A DNA stretch of 48,693 bases from the NCBI GenBank assembly GCA_902802305.1, contig CADCLG010000025.1, forward strand, positions 1 to 48,693. The letters are read 5' to 3'. Origin of the DNA: an uncultured Spirochaetaceae bacterium. GTDB taxonomy: Bacteria; Spirochaetota; Spirochaetia; Treponematales; Treponemataceae. Below the pieces are notes generated by a model, which saw only the letters and a list, made by a program, of their open reading frames with translations, searched no databases and was not told where the DNA came from. Every line of letters starts with the position of its first letter. Positions within the stretch are counted from its first letter, which is position 1. Position numbers and translations under genes: made by a program. This document shows, in pieces, positions 15,271 through 23,955 of this stretch.

Positions 15271-15276
15271 AATCCT

Positions 15277-17172
15277 ATGGCAACAAGTTCAAATTTAAGT
15301 TCAATTATAAGGTATTATGCAGAAAAGCAAAACTCTCCTTTTATTGATTTTAGAGAGTTTTGTATTTGGATTAAAAAATATGCAGAAAAAAAAGTCGAAG
15401 ATCAGGCTGAACTTGTAAAATATCTTGGAGATCCAACCAATACTCTCATGGCAGAGTTAGCCGGGCTTGAAGAAAAGCATATTGCAACTTTAAATAATCT
15501 GGGCAATAAAAAAGTCATCGTTTCAGTGTCTTACATGACAACTCTTTTTGAAAAACAATATGACGAAATTTTAAAAGATTTATCAAAACCTTATCCTTCT
15601 GAAATTGAACTGCCTAAAAAATTTCCACTTTCTATTTTGGAGCGTAAAAAAGCAGATCAGTATATTCCAGAGGCAATTGAAGCTCAGGATAAAAAAGCTT
15701 CTGTTCTTTATGTACTGGAATTTGCAAGGGAATTACCATCTATTTTGCTGCCATCAAATGTACCAATAAAAACTTTACTTGAAATCGCACAGAAAAAAAT
15801 CATCAAAATCGTTAAGAAAGAAGAATTTCATGATTATCTTAACAAAAAACTGCGTTCTTCCAGTCCTAACAGAGAAATTTCTATAAAACACTTTTTTGCT
15901 AAATATATAGATCCTGAAAATAATGAATATCAGGATTTTTCTGACAATGATGATTATTATCTCTGGAATCAGCTTTGCTATTATCTTCGCCTTGATTTTG
16001 AAAAAATTCAGGACAGAACAGTTGAAGACACAAATATTCTTCAATCTGTTCAAATTTCAGAAATCAATAACACTTATCTAAAGCAGAAATTTCAGGAAAG
16101 CAAACGTCGTGAAGAAGCATTAAAGGAATTAAAAGATAATCTTTTAAAATCACCTTACTATTATTCACAGGATCAGATTTTAAAATTCCATGATAAGAAT
16201 GGTCGCCTTCTTTATGGCCAGTATTCAGAGGATGATTTAAAAGATTTTATAACTAAAGAATCAACAGAGGCTGCACCTAACGTTCTTCCTTCCCTGCTTG
16301 TTTTTAAGGTTGCTTCTGAAAATAAATATTATGTTTACAAAGAAAAAGTCATTTCTCTTGTAGTTCGTCTTTGTAATGAAGCCCATGTTTCCACAGAAAC
16401 TTATTTGACCGAAAAATGGTACAGAAATCTTCTGGAATACAATAAACTCCCAGAGATGACTAATGATGAAAAATTTGAAGCAGCTCTTGAAAAAATTGTT
16501 GAAGAAAAATCACCTGTTCTCTATGCCCTGCTTACTGCAAAATTCATCACTTCTCTTGCTTACGAAAAAAGCTCTGATAATCTGATGGATTCTTTCCAGA
16601 TTTTTTCTGATGATAAATTACTTCCTTACAGCAGACTTTTACTTTTAAAGCGTGAAAATATTCTTTCTCAGGCAAAGGGAAAGCTTCCTTTTATTTATTC
16701 TCTTCCCCTTCTCTCCTGGTTTATCGGTTTGTTCCGAAATAAAAAGAAAATCGCTGAAAATACTACAAGCATTGTTAAAAATCCTTTTGAAGAAGAACCT
16801 GAAGTTCATCATACTGGACAAAAGCTTACAAGGCAGCAGGCACTTGCAGAACAGGCTGTAATTCTTGCCAAAGAGCTTATTCCTGAAGGTTCAACTTTGG
16901 ATCGTGAATTGAATTTCCTTATTACTCAATGGAATAAAATGATTGGCAAGGAAAACCGCAAAAATCTCACTGATGATGTAAATTCTCTTATTCGTGATTA
17001 TACGCGTCGGGTCTTGAGAACTGTTTCCGCCTCATCACTTACAAAGCAGAGAATTGAAAGCCTTGCTGAAAACCTTGTAAAAACACCAAACATGCAGCGT
17101 ATTGGTGAAGAAAAAGTTCTAAAAGAATATATTGAACTTTACATGCTTCGTTTGGTCAGCAATTCAAAGTAA
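15277..17172 (+). CDS. Conserved hypothetical protein, 631 residues
   Basis: I do not recognise this family. The protein is rich in charged and aromatic residues and largely helical in appearance, with no signal peptide. One short hydrophobic stretch (FIYSLPLLSWFIGLF, near residues 470-486) is followed by a basic NKKK, which could be a membrane anchor. The C-terminal 110 residues after TRQQALAEQAVILAKE look like an alpha-helical bundle. A terminator-like hairpin follows the stop, and the ssb gene with its special motif lies downstream on the same strand. The protein may be treponeme-specific; no function is proposed. Confidence 0.85.
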   Translation: MATSSNLSSIIRYYAEKQNSPFIDFREFCIWIKKYAEKKVEDQAELVKYLGDPTNTLMAELAGLEEKHIATLNNLGNKKVIVSVSYMTTLFEKQYDEILKDLSKPYPSEIELPKKFPLSILERKKADQYIPEAIEAQDKKASVLYVLEFARELPSILLPSNVPIKTLLEIAQKKIIKIVKKEEFHDYLNKKLRSSSPNREISIKHFFAKYIDPENNEYQDFSDNDDYYLWNQLCYYLRLDFEKIQDRTVEDTNILQSVQISEINNTYLKQKFQESKRREEALKELKDNLLKSPYYYSQDQILKFHDKNGRLLYGQYSEDDLKDFITKESTEAAPNVLPSLLVFKVASENKYYVYKEKVISLVVRLCNEAHVSTETYLTEKWYRNLLEYNKLPEMTNDEKFEAALEKIVEEKSPVLYALLTAKFITSLAYEKSSDNLMDSFQIFSDDKLLPYSRLLLLKRENILSQAKGKLPFIYSLPLLSWFIGLFRNKKKIAENTTSIVKNPFEEEPEVHHTGQKLTRQQALAEQAVILAKELIPEGSTLDRELNFLITQWNKMIGKENRKNLTDDVNSLIRDYTRRVLRTVSASSLTKQRIESLAENLVKTPNMQRIGEEKVLKEYIELYMLRLVSNSK

Positions 17173-17235
17173 ACCTATCTATCTGCTTTAGAAATCCTTT
17201 TTCCTCAATTTTAAACGGATTTTATATAAAATCGG

Positions 17236-17264
17236 AATTATAACAAAAAATTATAATTTTTTTT
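17236..17264 (+). terminator. Rho-independent terminator after 631-residue protein gene
   Basis: AATTATAA pairs with TTATAATT around a 7-nt A-rich loop, followed by a run of T. The stem is AU-only, so it is weak. Confidence 0.5.
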
Positions 17265-17271
17265 CAAAAAA

Positions 17272-17305
17272 ATGGTCCGAAATCTTCATTTTTCGACTAA
17301 TAAAT
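17272..17305 (+). promoter_or_regulatory. 34-nt regulatory motif upstream of ssb (copy 1)
   Basis: Contains ATGGTCCGAAATCTT and, after a short T-rich stretch, CGACTAATA. It matches 31 of 34 bases with the sequence before the prepilin-like gene (21523-21556, minus strand). It lies 79 nt before the ssb ATG. The TAATAA end could be a -10 box, while the bases at -35 (GTCCGA) do not look like sigma-70, so an alternative sigma factor or an activator site is possible. Confidence 0.7.
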
Positions 17306-17384
17306 AGGTGTAGGATGTTGAGACATTCTAGTATGAGTTTCGGCCGAACTCCAGGTATTCTTTTATTAAAAACAGGAGATGTTT

Positions 17385-17867
17385 ATGAATCAATTAAACT
17401 CAATTATTCTTGAGGGAAATGTCGTAAGACAGGCAGAATTAAGTGAACCTGCAAAAGGATTTAAGGTATGTAAATTTCCACTTGCAGTGAATCGCTTTAC
17501 AAAGAATTCAAGCGGAGAGTCTTTTGAGGAAGTGTCTTTTTTCGATGTTGAAGCCTATGGAAAAATGGCTGAGGTATGCGAGAAACAAAGTAGCAAAGGT
17601 CGTGGTGTGCGTGTTGTTGGTCGTTTGAAGCAAAATCGTTGGAAGGACAATGACGGTAAAAATGTCAGCAAGGTTTTTATTGTTGCTGAACATATTGAAT
17701 ACAAACCGAAATTGGTAAAACCAGCGGATTCCGAAGCAGGAGACAATTCTGTTTCTGGAAGTGCTTCTACAAAGGAAGATGATGCTGAAAAAATTGAAAA
17801 TGCAATTTCAAAAGAAACTCAAGCAGAAGCCGATTCTGTTCCGGAAGAAGAAAGTGTAGTTTTCTAG
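17385..17867 (+). CDS. ssb: Single-stranded DNA-binding protein
   Basis: The protein has 160 residues from the ATG at 17385; an ATG 6 nt upstream lies on the AGGAG ribosome site and is not used. The N-terminal 110 residues form an OB fold (NSIILEGNVVRQAEL, then FDVEAYGKMAEVCEK and VVGRLKQNRW). A long acidic linker ends in EEESVVF, the acidic hydrophobic tip that recruits partner proteins. The gene stands apart from the rpsF-rpsR context usual for housekeeping ssb. It carries the 34-nt motif shared with a prepilin-like gene, hinting at a recombination or DNA-uptake role. Confidence 0.9.
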   Translation: MNQLNSIILEGNVVRQAELSEPAKGFKVCKFPLAVNRFTKNSSGESFEEVSFFDVEAYGKMAEVCEKQSSKGRGVRVVGRLKQNRWKDNDGKNVSKVFIVAEHIEYKPKLVKPADSEAGDNSVSGSASTKEDDAEKIENAISKETQAEADSVPEEESVVF

Positions 17868-17880
17868 AAAGTAAACTCTC

Positions 17881-20172
17881 TTAGTTTTTTCGGCCTTTAC
17901 TGTGGCTTATATTTCCAGATTTAGACATTCTATTTCTGGAAATCTTAGTCACAGTATTTTTACCGGCTTCTTTCTGCATTCTGTTTCTTTCATTTGCTGC
18001 CTTGTATTCTTCAATTTGCTGAGGAGAATAAAATCCATCCTTCCAGTTAAATCTTGATACATCCGGCAAAGGCTGCCCCTTTATCATAGAAGACGAAATT
18101 GCTTTTATTTGACTTCGCGAAACCTTAGTTTTTGAAAAATCAATTAGAAAACGCTTGAAGCCCGAAGCTGAAATAAAGTTCATTTTGTCAACAATAGAAA
18201 AAGGTTCTTCCGGCATTACAAATGAACCGTCAGCGGTAGAATTAACCTTGAAAACTTTTTCTTCCTTGTCTTCAAAGTAAGTAAAATCATAATTTTCAGG
18301 CAGTTTGAAACGCATTCGGAATAAAGCTGGATATGCAAAAACAGGAACAAGAACTCTTGAACGAACCGCTGCTTCAAAAGTTGCTTCCAGATTGCGCCTT
18401 GAATTTTCAAGAGGCATTACAAAAGCCCCAATATTCTGATTTTCCAGCCATGAAACTGCCCAGCGATTAAAGGTATAAAGATAAGGTCCGGCTATCAGAT
18501 TTACCTTTTTTCCATTGAGCATTTGAATGTGTGCAATATTATTTACAACAAAGTTTACGTAACCATCTTCTATTAATAGATTGAGCTCTTCAGAAAGCTT
18601 ATCCTCCTGAGAAGAAGCGCAGAAAGGGTCAAGGGAGATATAAGTCTGTTTTTTAGAAAATGGAAGAACTGTCTTATGATTAAGCAAATCATAGGAAGTT
18701 TCTGAATTATACTCAATAATCACGCGAACCGGCTTCAAGCCCTGAATTGCAAAAACATCTGGAATTGATGAAACCTGCACATAGATTCCTTCGGGAAAAT
18801 ATGAAAGTTCCTTGTCCTTAACCGGTGTTAAATCCAAAATAGGAAGAAGCTGATCTTTAGGCTGTTTTCTGTATGTGCTCAAATCACGCGGGAGCACATG
18901 ATTATATCGTTTTGAACTTGATTTTATCTGCAAAAGATAAACACTGTCTCCTACAGAAAAACCTTCAGGAATATCCATCCAACGCTTATCGTCCGACTCA
19001 ATTTCAACAGAACGGATTTTATGGCTTTCTCGTCCCGAATCATCTTTTTTATGAAGACGGATTGAATCTCCTGGATCTGGTTCATAATTTCCACCCGTAA
19101 GATATGCCATTTGAATCCTTACATTTTCCTTAGGATTTGAGCCAGAAGAACTTGCGGCTAAAGTCTGTTTGATTGACTCAACCAATTCTTTATCGGCAGG
19201 TTTTGTTGCTGCAATCTTTCCAAGATAAATACCAGTTCCACCAGCCTGATCAGGATTTAAAATTTTAGAAGCAGCATTCTCAACCCCTTCTTCATTAGAT
19301 TTAAATCCATACCAATACGTAGTTTTTGCCCTTGCAAAATCAGAAGCCAGCATTCGTTTCCCGGCAGCAATTGCACCTTTTTTATCTTCTTTATAATGAT
19401 CAATAACATAACGATAGGCAGAAACAACACTTCCAACATATTCTGCGCTCTTCATGCGGCCTTCAATCTTAAAAGAATCAACACCAGCTTCTATCAAATC
19501 AGGAATCTGATCTATAAGCTGTAAATCACAAGGAGAAAAATAATAGCCCTGTTTAATTCCACCAGGAACTTCTGCCGTATAAAAACGTCGGCAGGCTTGA
19601 GCACACATTCCACGGTTAGCTGATTTTCCACCCAAAAAGCTTGAGAAAAGGCACAGACCAGATTCACTTACGCATAAAGCACCATGAACAAAAACTTCAA
19701 GCTCTGCACCTGTTTCATTTTTGATTTTCTTTATTTCTTCAAGTCCCAGCTCTCTTGCAAGAACGACTCTTTTTACCCCATTCTTCTGCAGTAAACGTAC
19801 AGCATTTGAGCTTTCAACATTCATTTGGGTAGAAGCATGAACTTCAATTTCAGGAAAAAACTCCTGCACCATTCTGAGGACAGCATAATCCTGAACAATT
19901 AAGCCATCTGGATGAATCTCATTTAAATACGCAAGAAATCTGTACAGTCTTTCAGTTTCACGCTCTTCACAAACTGTATTTACAGTGACATAGATTTTTT
20001 TATTCTGGCGGTGAAGAGCCTCTACCGCCGCCTCAAATTGATTCCATGCAAAATTTGTCGTGCGCATTCTTGCATTGAAACTTTTCAATCCCAAATAAAC
20101 AGCATCGGCACCTTCACCAATTGCAGCGTCAAGTGATTCTATATTTCCCGCAGGAGCTAATAATTCAACCAT
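17881..20172 (-). CDS. U32 family protein (TrhP/RlhA-like RNA hydroxylation)
   Basis: A 763-residue protein. Its first 290 residues are a U32 TIM-barrel domain beginning MVELLAPAGNIESLDAAIGE. Cys167, Cys174, Cys190 and Cys194 lie in the conserved GLCLFSS...GMCAQACRR region thought to bind an iron-sulfur cluster. U32 proteins called TrhP and RlhA hydroxylate tRNA or 23S rRNA rather than act as peptidases. The long C-terminal part exceeds both enzymes; it resembles a degenerate second U32-like domain, as in other treponemal homologues. The C-terminal tail is basic and Ser/Asn-rich. It ends 13 nt from the convergent ssb stop. Confidence 0.85.
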   Translation of the reverse strand: MVELLAPAGNIESLDAAIGEGADAVYLGLKSFNARMRTTNFAWNQFEAAVEALHRQNKKIYVTVNTVCEERETERLYRFLAYLNEIHPDGLIVQDYAVLRMVQEFFPEIEVHASTQMNVESSNAVRLLQKNGVKRVVLARELGLEEIKKIKNETGAELEVFVHGALCVSESGLCLFSSFLGGKSANRGMCAQACRRFYTAEVPGGIKQGYYFSPCDLQLIDQIPDLIEAGVDSFKIEGRMKSAEYVGSVVSAYRYVIDHYKEDKKGAIAAGKRMLASDFARAKTTYWYGFKSNEEGVENAASKILNPDQAGGTGIYLGKIAATKPADKELVESIKQTLAASSSGSNPKENVRIQMAYLTGGNYEPDPGDSIRLHKKDDSGRESHKIRSVEIESDDKRWMDIPEGFSVGDSVYLLQIKSSSKRYNHVLPRDLSTYRKQPKDQLLPILDLTPVKDKELSYFPEGIYVQVSSIPDVFAIQGLKPVRVIIEYNSETSYDLLNHKTVLPFSKKQTYISLDPFCASSQEDKLSEELNLLIEDGYVNFVVNNIAHIQMLNGKKVNLIAGPYLYTFNRWAVSWLENQNIGAFVMPLENSRRNLEATFEAAVRSRVLVPVFAYPALFRMRFKLPENYDFTYFEDKEEKVFKVNSTADGSFVMPEEPFSIVDKMNFISASGFKRFLIDFSKTKVSRSQIKAISSSMIKGQPLPDVSRFNWKDGFYSPQQIEEYKAANERNRMQKEAGKNTVTKISRNRMSKSGNISHSKGRKN

Positions 20173-20259
20173 AAGGCTAACTGTAACATAAAGAATCTTT
20201 TTTTACAAATGCCTTACATAATTCCCTACATAATTTCTCACAAAATCCTTACAGCAACA

Positions 20260-21426
20260 TTACAAAACTCCAGGACTTGCTTCACTGGAAATACCCCAAA
20301 AATCGCTGCTGTTTTTTACAGGATATTCAATTTCTGCCCCAGAAAGAAGTTCTTCCAGCAATTCCTGACAGTTTTTTCTTACAATTGTTTTTACAGCAGT
20401 CAAGCCCTGAGTAATAAAAGCCTCCTCAATTTCTGCCGAAGGATAAATACCATATTTCACGGCAGCTTCTGCATATTCCCCCATGGATTTCTGCCATTTT
20501 TCACTACCTTCCGCCGCATAAAAAAAAGCATCCATTACTTTACCGTCAGCTCTGTTCCTCAGAATAATAACATCAGTTTTATTACCGAGCGCAGTTCCAC
20601 TTTCTTCAGACCAAAAATCACGAACATTACTTCCAGTATAAAGACCATAAGCCTCTGCAAGATTATCTCCAATCTCATTTATGCATCCGTTTCCTTTATT
20701 TCGAAGATGGACTAGAAATACTTCACCACATTTGACTTCAACCGCAGGAAAAACAAAGTTTCTTGCAGCCCCGTCATATCCGCTGCAAAGCTCAAGACCA
20801 GCAAGATTTCCATCCGACAGAGCAAGAAATTCAACAAATTCCGTTCTATAAGTTCCATCAATTTTTTCGCTCGACTTTTGGCCACTGATTGTTTCAGTTT
20901 GAATTTCAGTCATAATTATTTTTGGAATTCTGGCATTATAACCAATAAAAGGAATAGAAAAAGTCAGAGTATTACCAATTTTGTCTTTAACATTTCCGTA
21001 AAGCTCATATTTTTTCCCCGTTTCCATCTCTTCTTCCAACCTAATCAAAACAACCGAACCTTCCGCCACATATTCAACCTGCACATCAATCGAACCATAA
21101 GCCCCAGATGCAGCCGCCAATGCCTGAGACAAATCTTCAGTTTGTGAACTTTCCATTGAATCCGATATTCCTTCAATAAAAGGAGACACGACACAAGCAC
21201 TCAAAGTCACTTCTTCCGAAAAAATCATCTCCAGAGTATTAGAGTCATTTACCGAAAAATTCTGCAAAACGGGAGGAATATAATCCCCGTCAAGCATTTT
21301 GATTCCCTCAGCAGTTACCTTGCACGAAATAGGTCCCAAAGAAAACAAAACAATCCCCGCAATAATCAGGGCTTCCAGTAAAGTAACAGATACTTCACGT
21401 ATTTTTGTATGATTTATATGCTTCAT
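20260..21426 (-). CDS. Secreted protein with prepilin-like N-terminus and lamin-tail-like region
   Basis: From the ATG at 21426 (GAGAGG site) the protein has 388 residues. Residues 11-30, EVSVTLLEALIIAGIVLFSL, match a class III (prepilin) signal: cleavage after Ser13 would leave Glu at +5 before a long hydrophobic helix. Then comes an Ig-like stretch (VLQNFSVNDSNTLEMIFSEE) resembling Big_5/SbsA domains and a region near residues 175-260 (MTEIQTET, EFVEFLALSDGNLAGLEL) resembling a lamin-tail domain. It may be a pseudopilin-like surface protein. The gene shares the 34-nt upstream motif with ssb. A Cys at residue 35 also allows a lipoprotein reading. Confidence 0.7.
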   Translation of the reverse strand: MKHINHTKIREVSVTLLEALIIAGIVLFSLGPISCKVTAEGIKMLDGDYIPPVLQNFSVNDSNTLEMIFSEEVTLSACVVSPFIEGISDSMESSQTEDLSQALAAASGAYGSIDVQVEYVAEGSVVLIRLEEEMETGKKYELYGNVKDKIGNTLTFSIPFIGYNARIPKIIMTEIQTETISGQKSSEKIDGTYRTEFVEFLALSDGNLAGLELCSGYDGAARNFVFPAVEVKCGEVFLVHLRNKGNGCINEIGDNLAEAYGLYTGSNVRDFWSEESGTALGNKTDVIILRNRADGKVMDAFFYAAEGSEKWQKSMGEYAEAAVKYGIYPSAEIEEAFITQGLTAVKTIVRKNCQELLEELLSGAEIEYPVKNSSDFWGISSEASPGVL

Positions 21427-21430
21427 AAGC

Positions 21431-21489
21431 ACCTCTCTAAAAAGAAATAAGTCATGCAGATGAAAATCCACATGACTTATTCAGGAGGT
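21431..21489 (-). promoter_or_regulatory. 5' leader hairpin that could mask the ribosome site
   Basis: In the mRNA leader, AATAAGTCATG and CATGACTTATT form a perfect 11-bp stem (21446-21481). Just outside it, ACCTC (21485-21489) can pair with GAGGT of the ribosome site (21431-21435). This would allow translation to be switched by folding. Confidence 0.5.
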
Positions 21490-21522
21490 TATTAAACGAA
21501 TAAAAACGAAAAATAATCATAT

Positions 21523-21556
21523 ATATATTAGTCGCAAAATAAAGATTTCGGACCAT
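21523..21556 (-). promoter_or_regulatory. 34-nt regulatory motif upstream of prepilin-like gene (copy 2)
   Basis: Reads ATGGTCCGAAATCTT then, after a T-rich stretch, CGACTAATA on the minus strand. It differs from the ssb copy at only three of 34 positions and lies 96 nt before the ATG. Confidence 0.7.
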
Positions 21557-21623
21557 TCATTTAAAATTTTTTTACATTTTTTTCAAAAATAACAAATATT
21601 TATATTTTTTTTCTTAATAGCGC

Positions 21624-22331
21624 CTATTTTATAATTGCCGTTTCAACCATATATCGGATAGAAGGGCCATCGTCATCCTCTACAGTTTTTTCAACAATAA
21701 AAATAAAATTATGTTCAGACTTATCACACACAATCTTTTCAATTTTATAAGCACTTACACCGGCTCTTACAACATCCGGAGAACCAACCTGAGTTCTTGA
21801 AATAAGATTACCTTCAGCATCCTTTTTTTCAACCATGATATAAAAAGAAGATTTTATATTTTTTCCATAACCAGAGAAAGTCGGAACCAGTTGAATATTG
21901 AAGGTGTTAGGATTATCAATTTCTGAACCATTAAAATCCTTAAAAATAATTTTATCTGTTCCACTCTTGCTTGCATCGTCACAGATATACATAAGCTGAT
22001 TAGCATCTGCCTGCTTACAGTTAAGATTCTTCAGATAAAAATAGCTTTTAGCTTCGAGGGCTTCATAAACTTCTGCACCAGTTTTATCTGCCGTAACAGC
22101 AGATGGTTTTGTTTTAAAAACACCACCGGAAACAAAATCATTCTTAGCAATATCTACCTGATAAATTTCAGCCCAGCCCTGATACTTTTTATCAGTTCTT
22201 CCGTACTGACCAAAAACATAGTATTTTCCATCTTCTGAAAATCCTTTATCAACAAAAGTTGCAACATCCCCAGCTGATAAAGCCATAAGGCTGAATAATA
22301 ATGTAAGACCTACTAATAAGATTTTTTTCAT
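21624..22331 (-). CDS. DUF2259 predicted secreted protein
   Basis: The protein has 235 residues from the ATG at 22331, which has a GGGAGG site 5 nt upstream; an earlier in-frame start would lack one and would hide the signal peptide. Residues 1-20, MKKILLVGLTLLFSLMALSA, form a signal peptide. The mature part begins GDVATFVDKGFSEDGKYYVF, the hallmark of the DUF2259 family I associate with treponemes. The fold suggests a beta-rich periplasmic protein. Function is unknown. A TCGAC/GTCGA hairpin lies in its leader at 22349-22371. Confidence 0.8.
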   Translation of the reverse strand: MKKILLVGLTLLFSLMALSAGDVATFVDKGFSEDGKYYVFGQYGRTDKKYQGWAEIYQVDIAKNDFVSGGVFKTKPSAVTADKTGAEVYEALEAKSYFYLKNLNCKQADANQLMYICDDASKSGTDKIIFKDFNGSEIDNPNTFNIQLVPTFSGYGKNIKSSFYIMVEKKDAEGNLISRTQVGSPDVVRAGVSAYKIEKIVCDKSEHNFIFIVEKTVEDDDGPSIRYMVETAIIK

Positions 22332-22440
22332 CTTATCCTCCCGAAAAATCGACTGAAAAACCAACGGTCGAATCAGCCTTTCAATCAGTAATTTTAAAAG
22401 TTCTTTATACTCTTTAATTTTCGGATTTTTTTTTTAAGTC

Positions 22441-22469
22441 TTTACTATTATTTCGCTAGACGCTAATAT
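22441..22469 (+). promoter_or_regulatory. Promoter of membrane protein gene (leaderless)
   Basis: TTTACT, a 17-nt spacer and TAATAT. The -10 ends 6 nt before the ATG and no ribosome site is present. Confidence 0.5.
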
Positions 22470-22475
22470 TTAAAT

Positions 22476-23288
22476 ATGACAATCAGGACAAGAAACCGGC
22501 TGAATATACTCCTTTTCATAATTTCAACAATCATTTTGTTTTCAGAAATCTTCCTGCTGCTCTGGCAGCTTCTGACAAAAAATCTTAACATACAGGCTCT
22601 TTACAGTTCAAAGTCAACCTTCTTCCTGACAAAATACAATCCCTACATAGTCCTAGTCTCTCTTTTCTATCAGATTACCTATGTCAGCGTTTCCAGTATG
22701 ATTTTATTCAGAAGCTTTGAAAAAACCCAGGCCTCAGACATCGTTTATTTTTGTTTATTTCTGATTGCATGCCTGGTTGATTCTTTCCGCCTGCTTATTC
22801 CCCTCCTGAACATTTCCGAAACCTACTCAAATCTTTTGATTTTCTGCGGAAATGCTACAGTTTTTGCAAGGCTGATGATTCCCCTCTCCCTTTTATGTAC
22901 AACAATTCTTGGCACAATTGAGCAGAGACAGGAAATAGAAAAAAATATTTTTATAATCACGCTGATTTCAATTTTCTTTGCCCAGATAATCCCGCTGAAT
23001 ACAGCCGTCACCTGCTCAAATTATTCAGTGGATTTTGCATTTAAAAGAACAATTAATCTGACTAGCATGATTATAATAGCGGCAAGCATAATATATCTAT
23101 TTGTCGAAAATAAAAATCACCTTTACTCACAAAAGACAACAATAGGCTTTTCACTGCTTGCAATTGGGATTTACATGCTATTTGATTCCACAAATCTTTT
23201 AAAATTTACGATTGCATCTGTTTTTCTCTCAGCAGGCACTTTTCTTTACCTGAGACAGCTTCACAATCAATATTTGTGGAAAGAATAA
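22476..23288 (+). CDS. Polytopic membrane protein of unknown function
   Basis: A 270-residue protein with about eight hydrophobic helices, at roughly residues 9-31, 53-78, 86-108, 117-142, 155-176, 190-210, 221-240 and 243-260. It begins with a basic MTIRTRNR segment, so the N-terminus is probably cytoplasmic. The layout, with no large soluble domain, resembles the sensory membrane half of 7TM-type bacterial receptors, but no catalytic output domain is attached. I do not recognise the family. It converges on the kinase-like gene downstream. Confidence 0.75.
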   Translation: MTIRTRNRLNILLFIISTIILFSEIFLLLWQLLTKNLNIQALYSSKSTFFLTKYNPYIVLVSLFYQITYVSVSSMILFRSFEKTQASDIVYFCLFLIACLVDSFRLLIPLLNISETYSNLLIFCGNATVFARLMIPLSLLCTTILGTIEQRQEIEKNIFIITLISIFFAQIIPLNTAVTCSNYSVDFAFKRTINLTSMIIIAASIIYLFVENKNHLYSQKTTIGFSLLAIGIYMLFDSTNLLKFTIASVFLSAGTFLYLRQLHNQYLWKE

Positions 23289-23312
23289 AAGAATATAAAA
23301 TAAAAAGAAAAA

Positions 23313-23927
23313 TTAAAGTCCAATATAATTGCAGAGAATATAATAAAAATAACTGATTGAGATTGGAATAATCATATTATCAAAATCACTCAGAGGCAAA
23401 ACTTCTATAAACATTGCCATCAAAGAAACCAGAAGACTTATAAAAAGATTTTTTGTAACAATAAAGGTACTTGTAAAAACTGCAATCAAACAGGCAAGAC
23501 TTCCTTCCAGAGTTTTTCCACCGGTATGAGGAATCTCTACCCTACCGATTGCCTTTCCCACCAGACTGGCCAGCCCGTCCCCAAACGACAGAGCGTATAT
23601 CCCAACCTTAGCATATTCAAGAGGAAGCACAAGAGCCGCAAATAAAATTCCCAAAACAAGAGTTACTGGTCCAAGAACAAACTTACATTCATCCCTCTTG
23701 CGCGAAGCAGTTTCTGTTACAAAAGAAATAAGCGGAATTTCATGCCCTTCAAGTCGGAATAGTTCAGAAAAATAATAAAGCACAACAATAATCATAAATC
23801 CAATGATTACAGGCCAATAATATTTTGAAAGTAAAAATGGAATAACAGCACTGATAAGATGAATTGATTTTCTGAAAAGCTCTTTTAAAAGTGTTTTTTT
23901 ATCTCGTCCAAATATCTTTTTATCCAT
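23313..23927 (-). CDS. Dolichol/phytol kinase-like membrane protein (SEC59/VTE5 family)
   Basis: A 204-residue protein with about six transmembrane helices. The family signatures are FGDGLASLVGKAIGR, a KTLEGSLA segment and EVLPLSDFDNMIIP near the C-terminus, as in CTP-dependent dolichol, phytol and diacylglycerol kinases. It probably phosphorylates a polyprenol or lipid alcohol in the inner membrane. The start lies 28 nt after the stop of the TPR gene, so they may be co-transcribed. Specificity cannot be told from sequence. Confidence 0.8.
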   Translation of the reverse strand: MDKKIFGRDKKTLLKELFRKSIHLISAVIPFLLSKYYWPVIIGFMIIVVLYYFSELFRLEGHEIPLISFVTETASRKRDECKFVLGPVTLVLGILFAALVLPLEYAKVGIYALSFGDGLASLVGKAIGRVEIPHTGGKTLEGSLACLIAVFTSTFIVTKNLFISLLVSLMAMFIEVLPLSDFDNMIIPISISYFYYILCNYIGL

Positions 23928-23955
23928 AAATAATTATTCCACTCTGCTAACTCAA

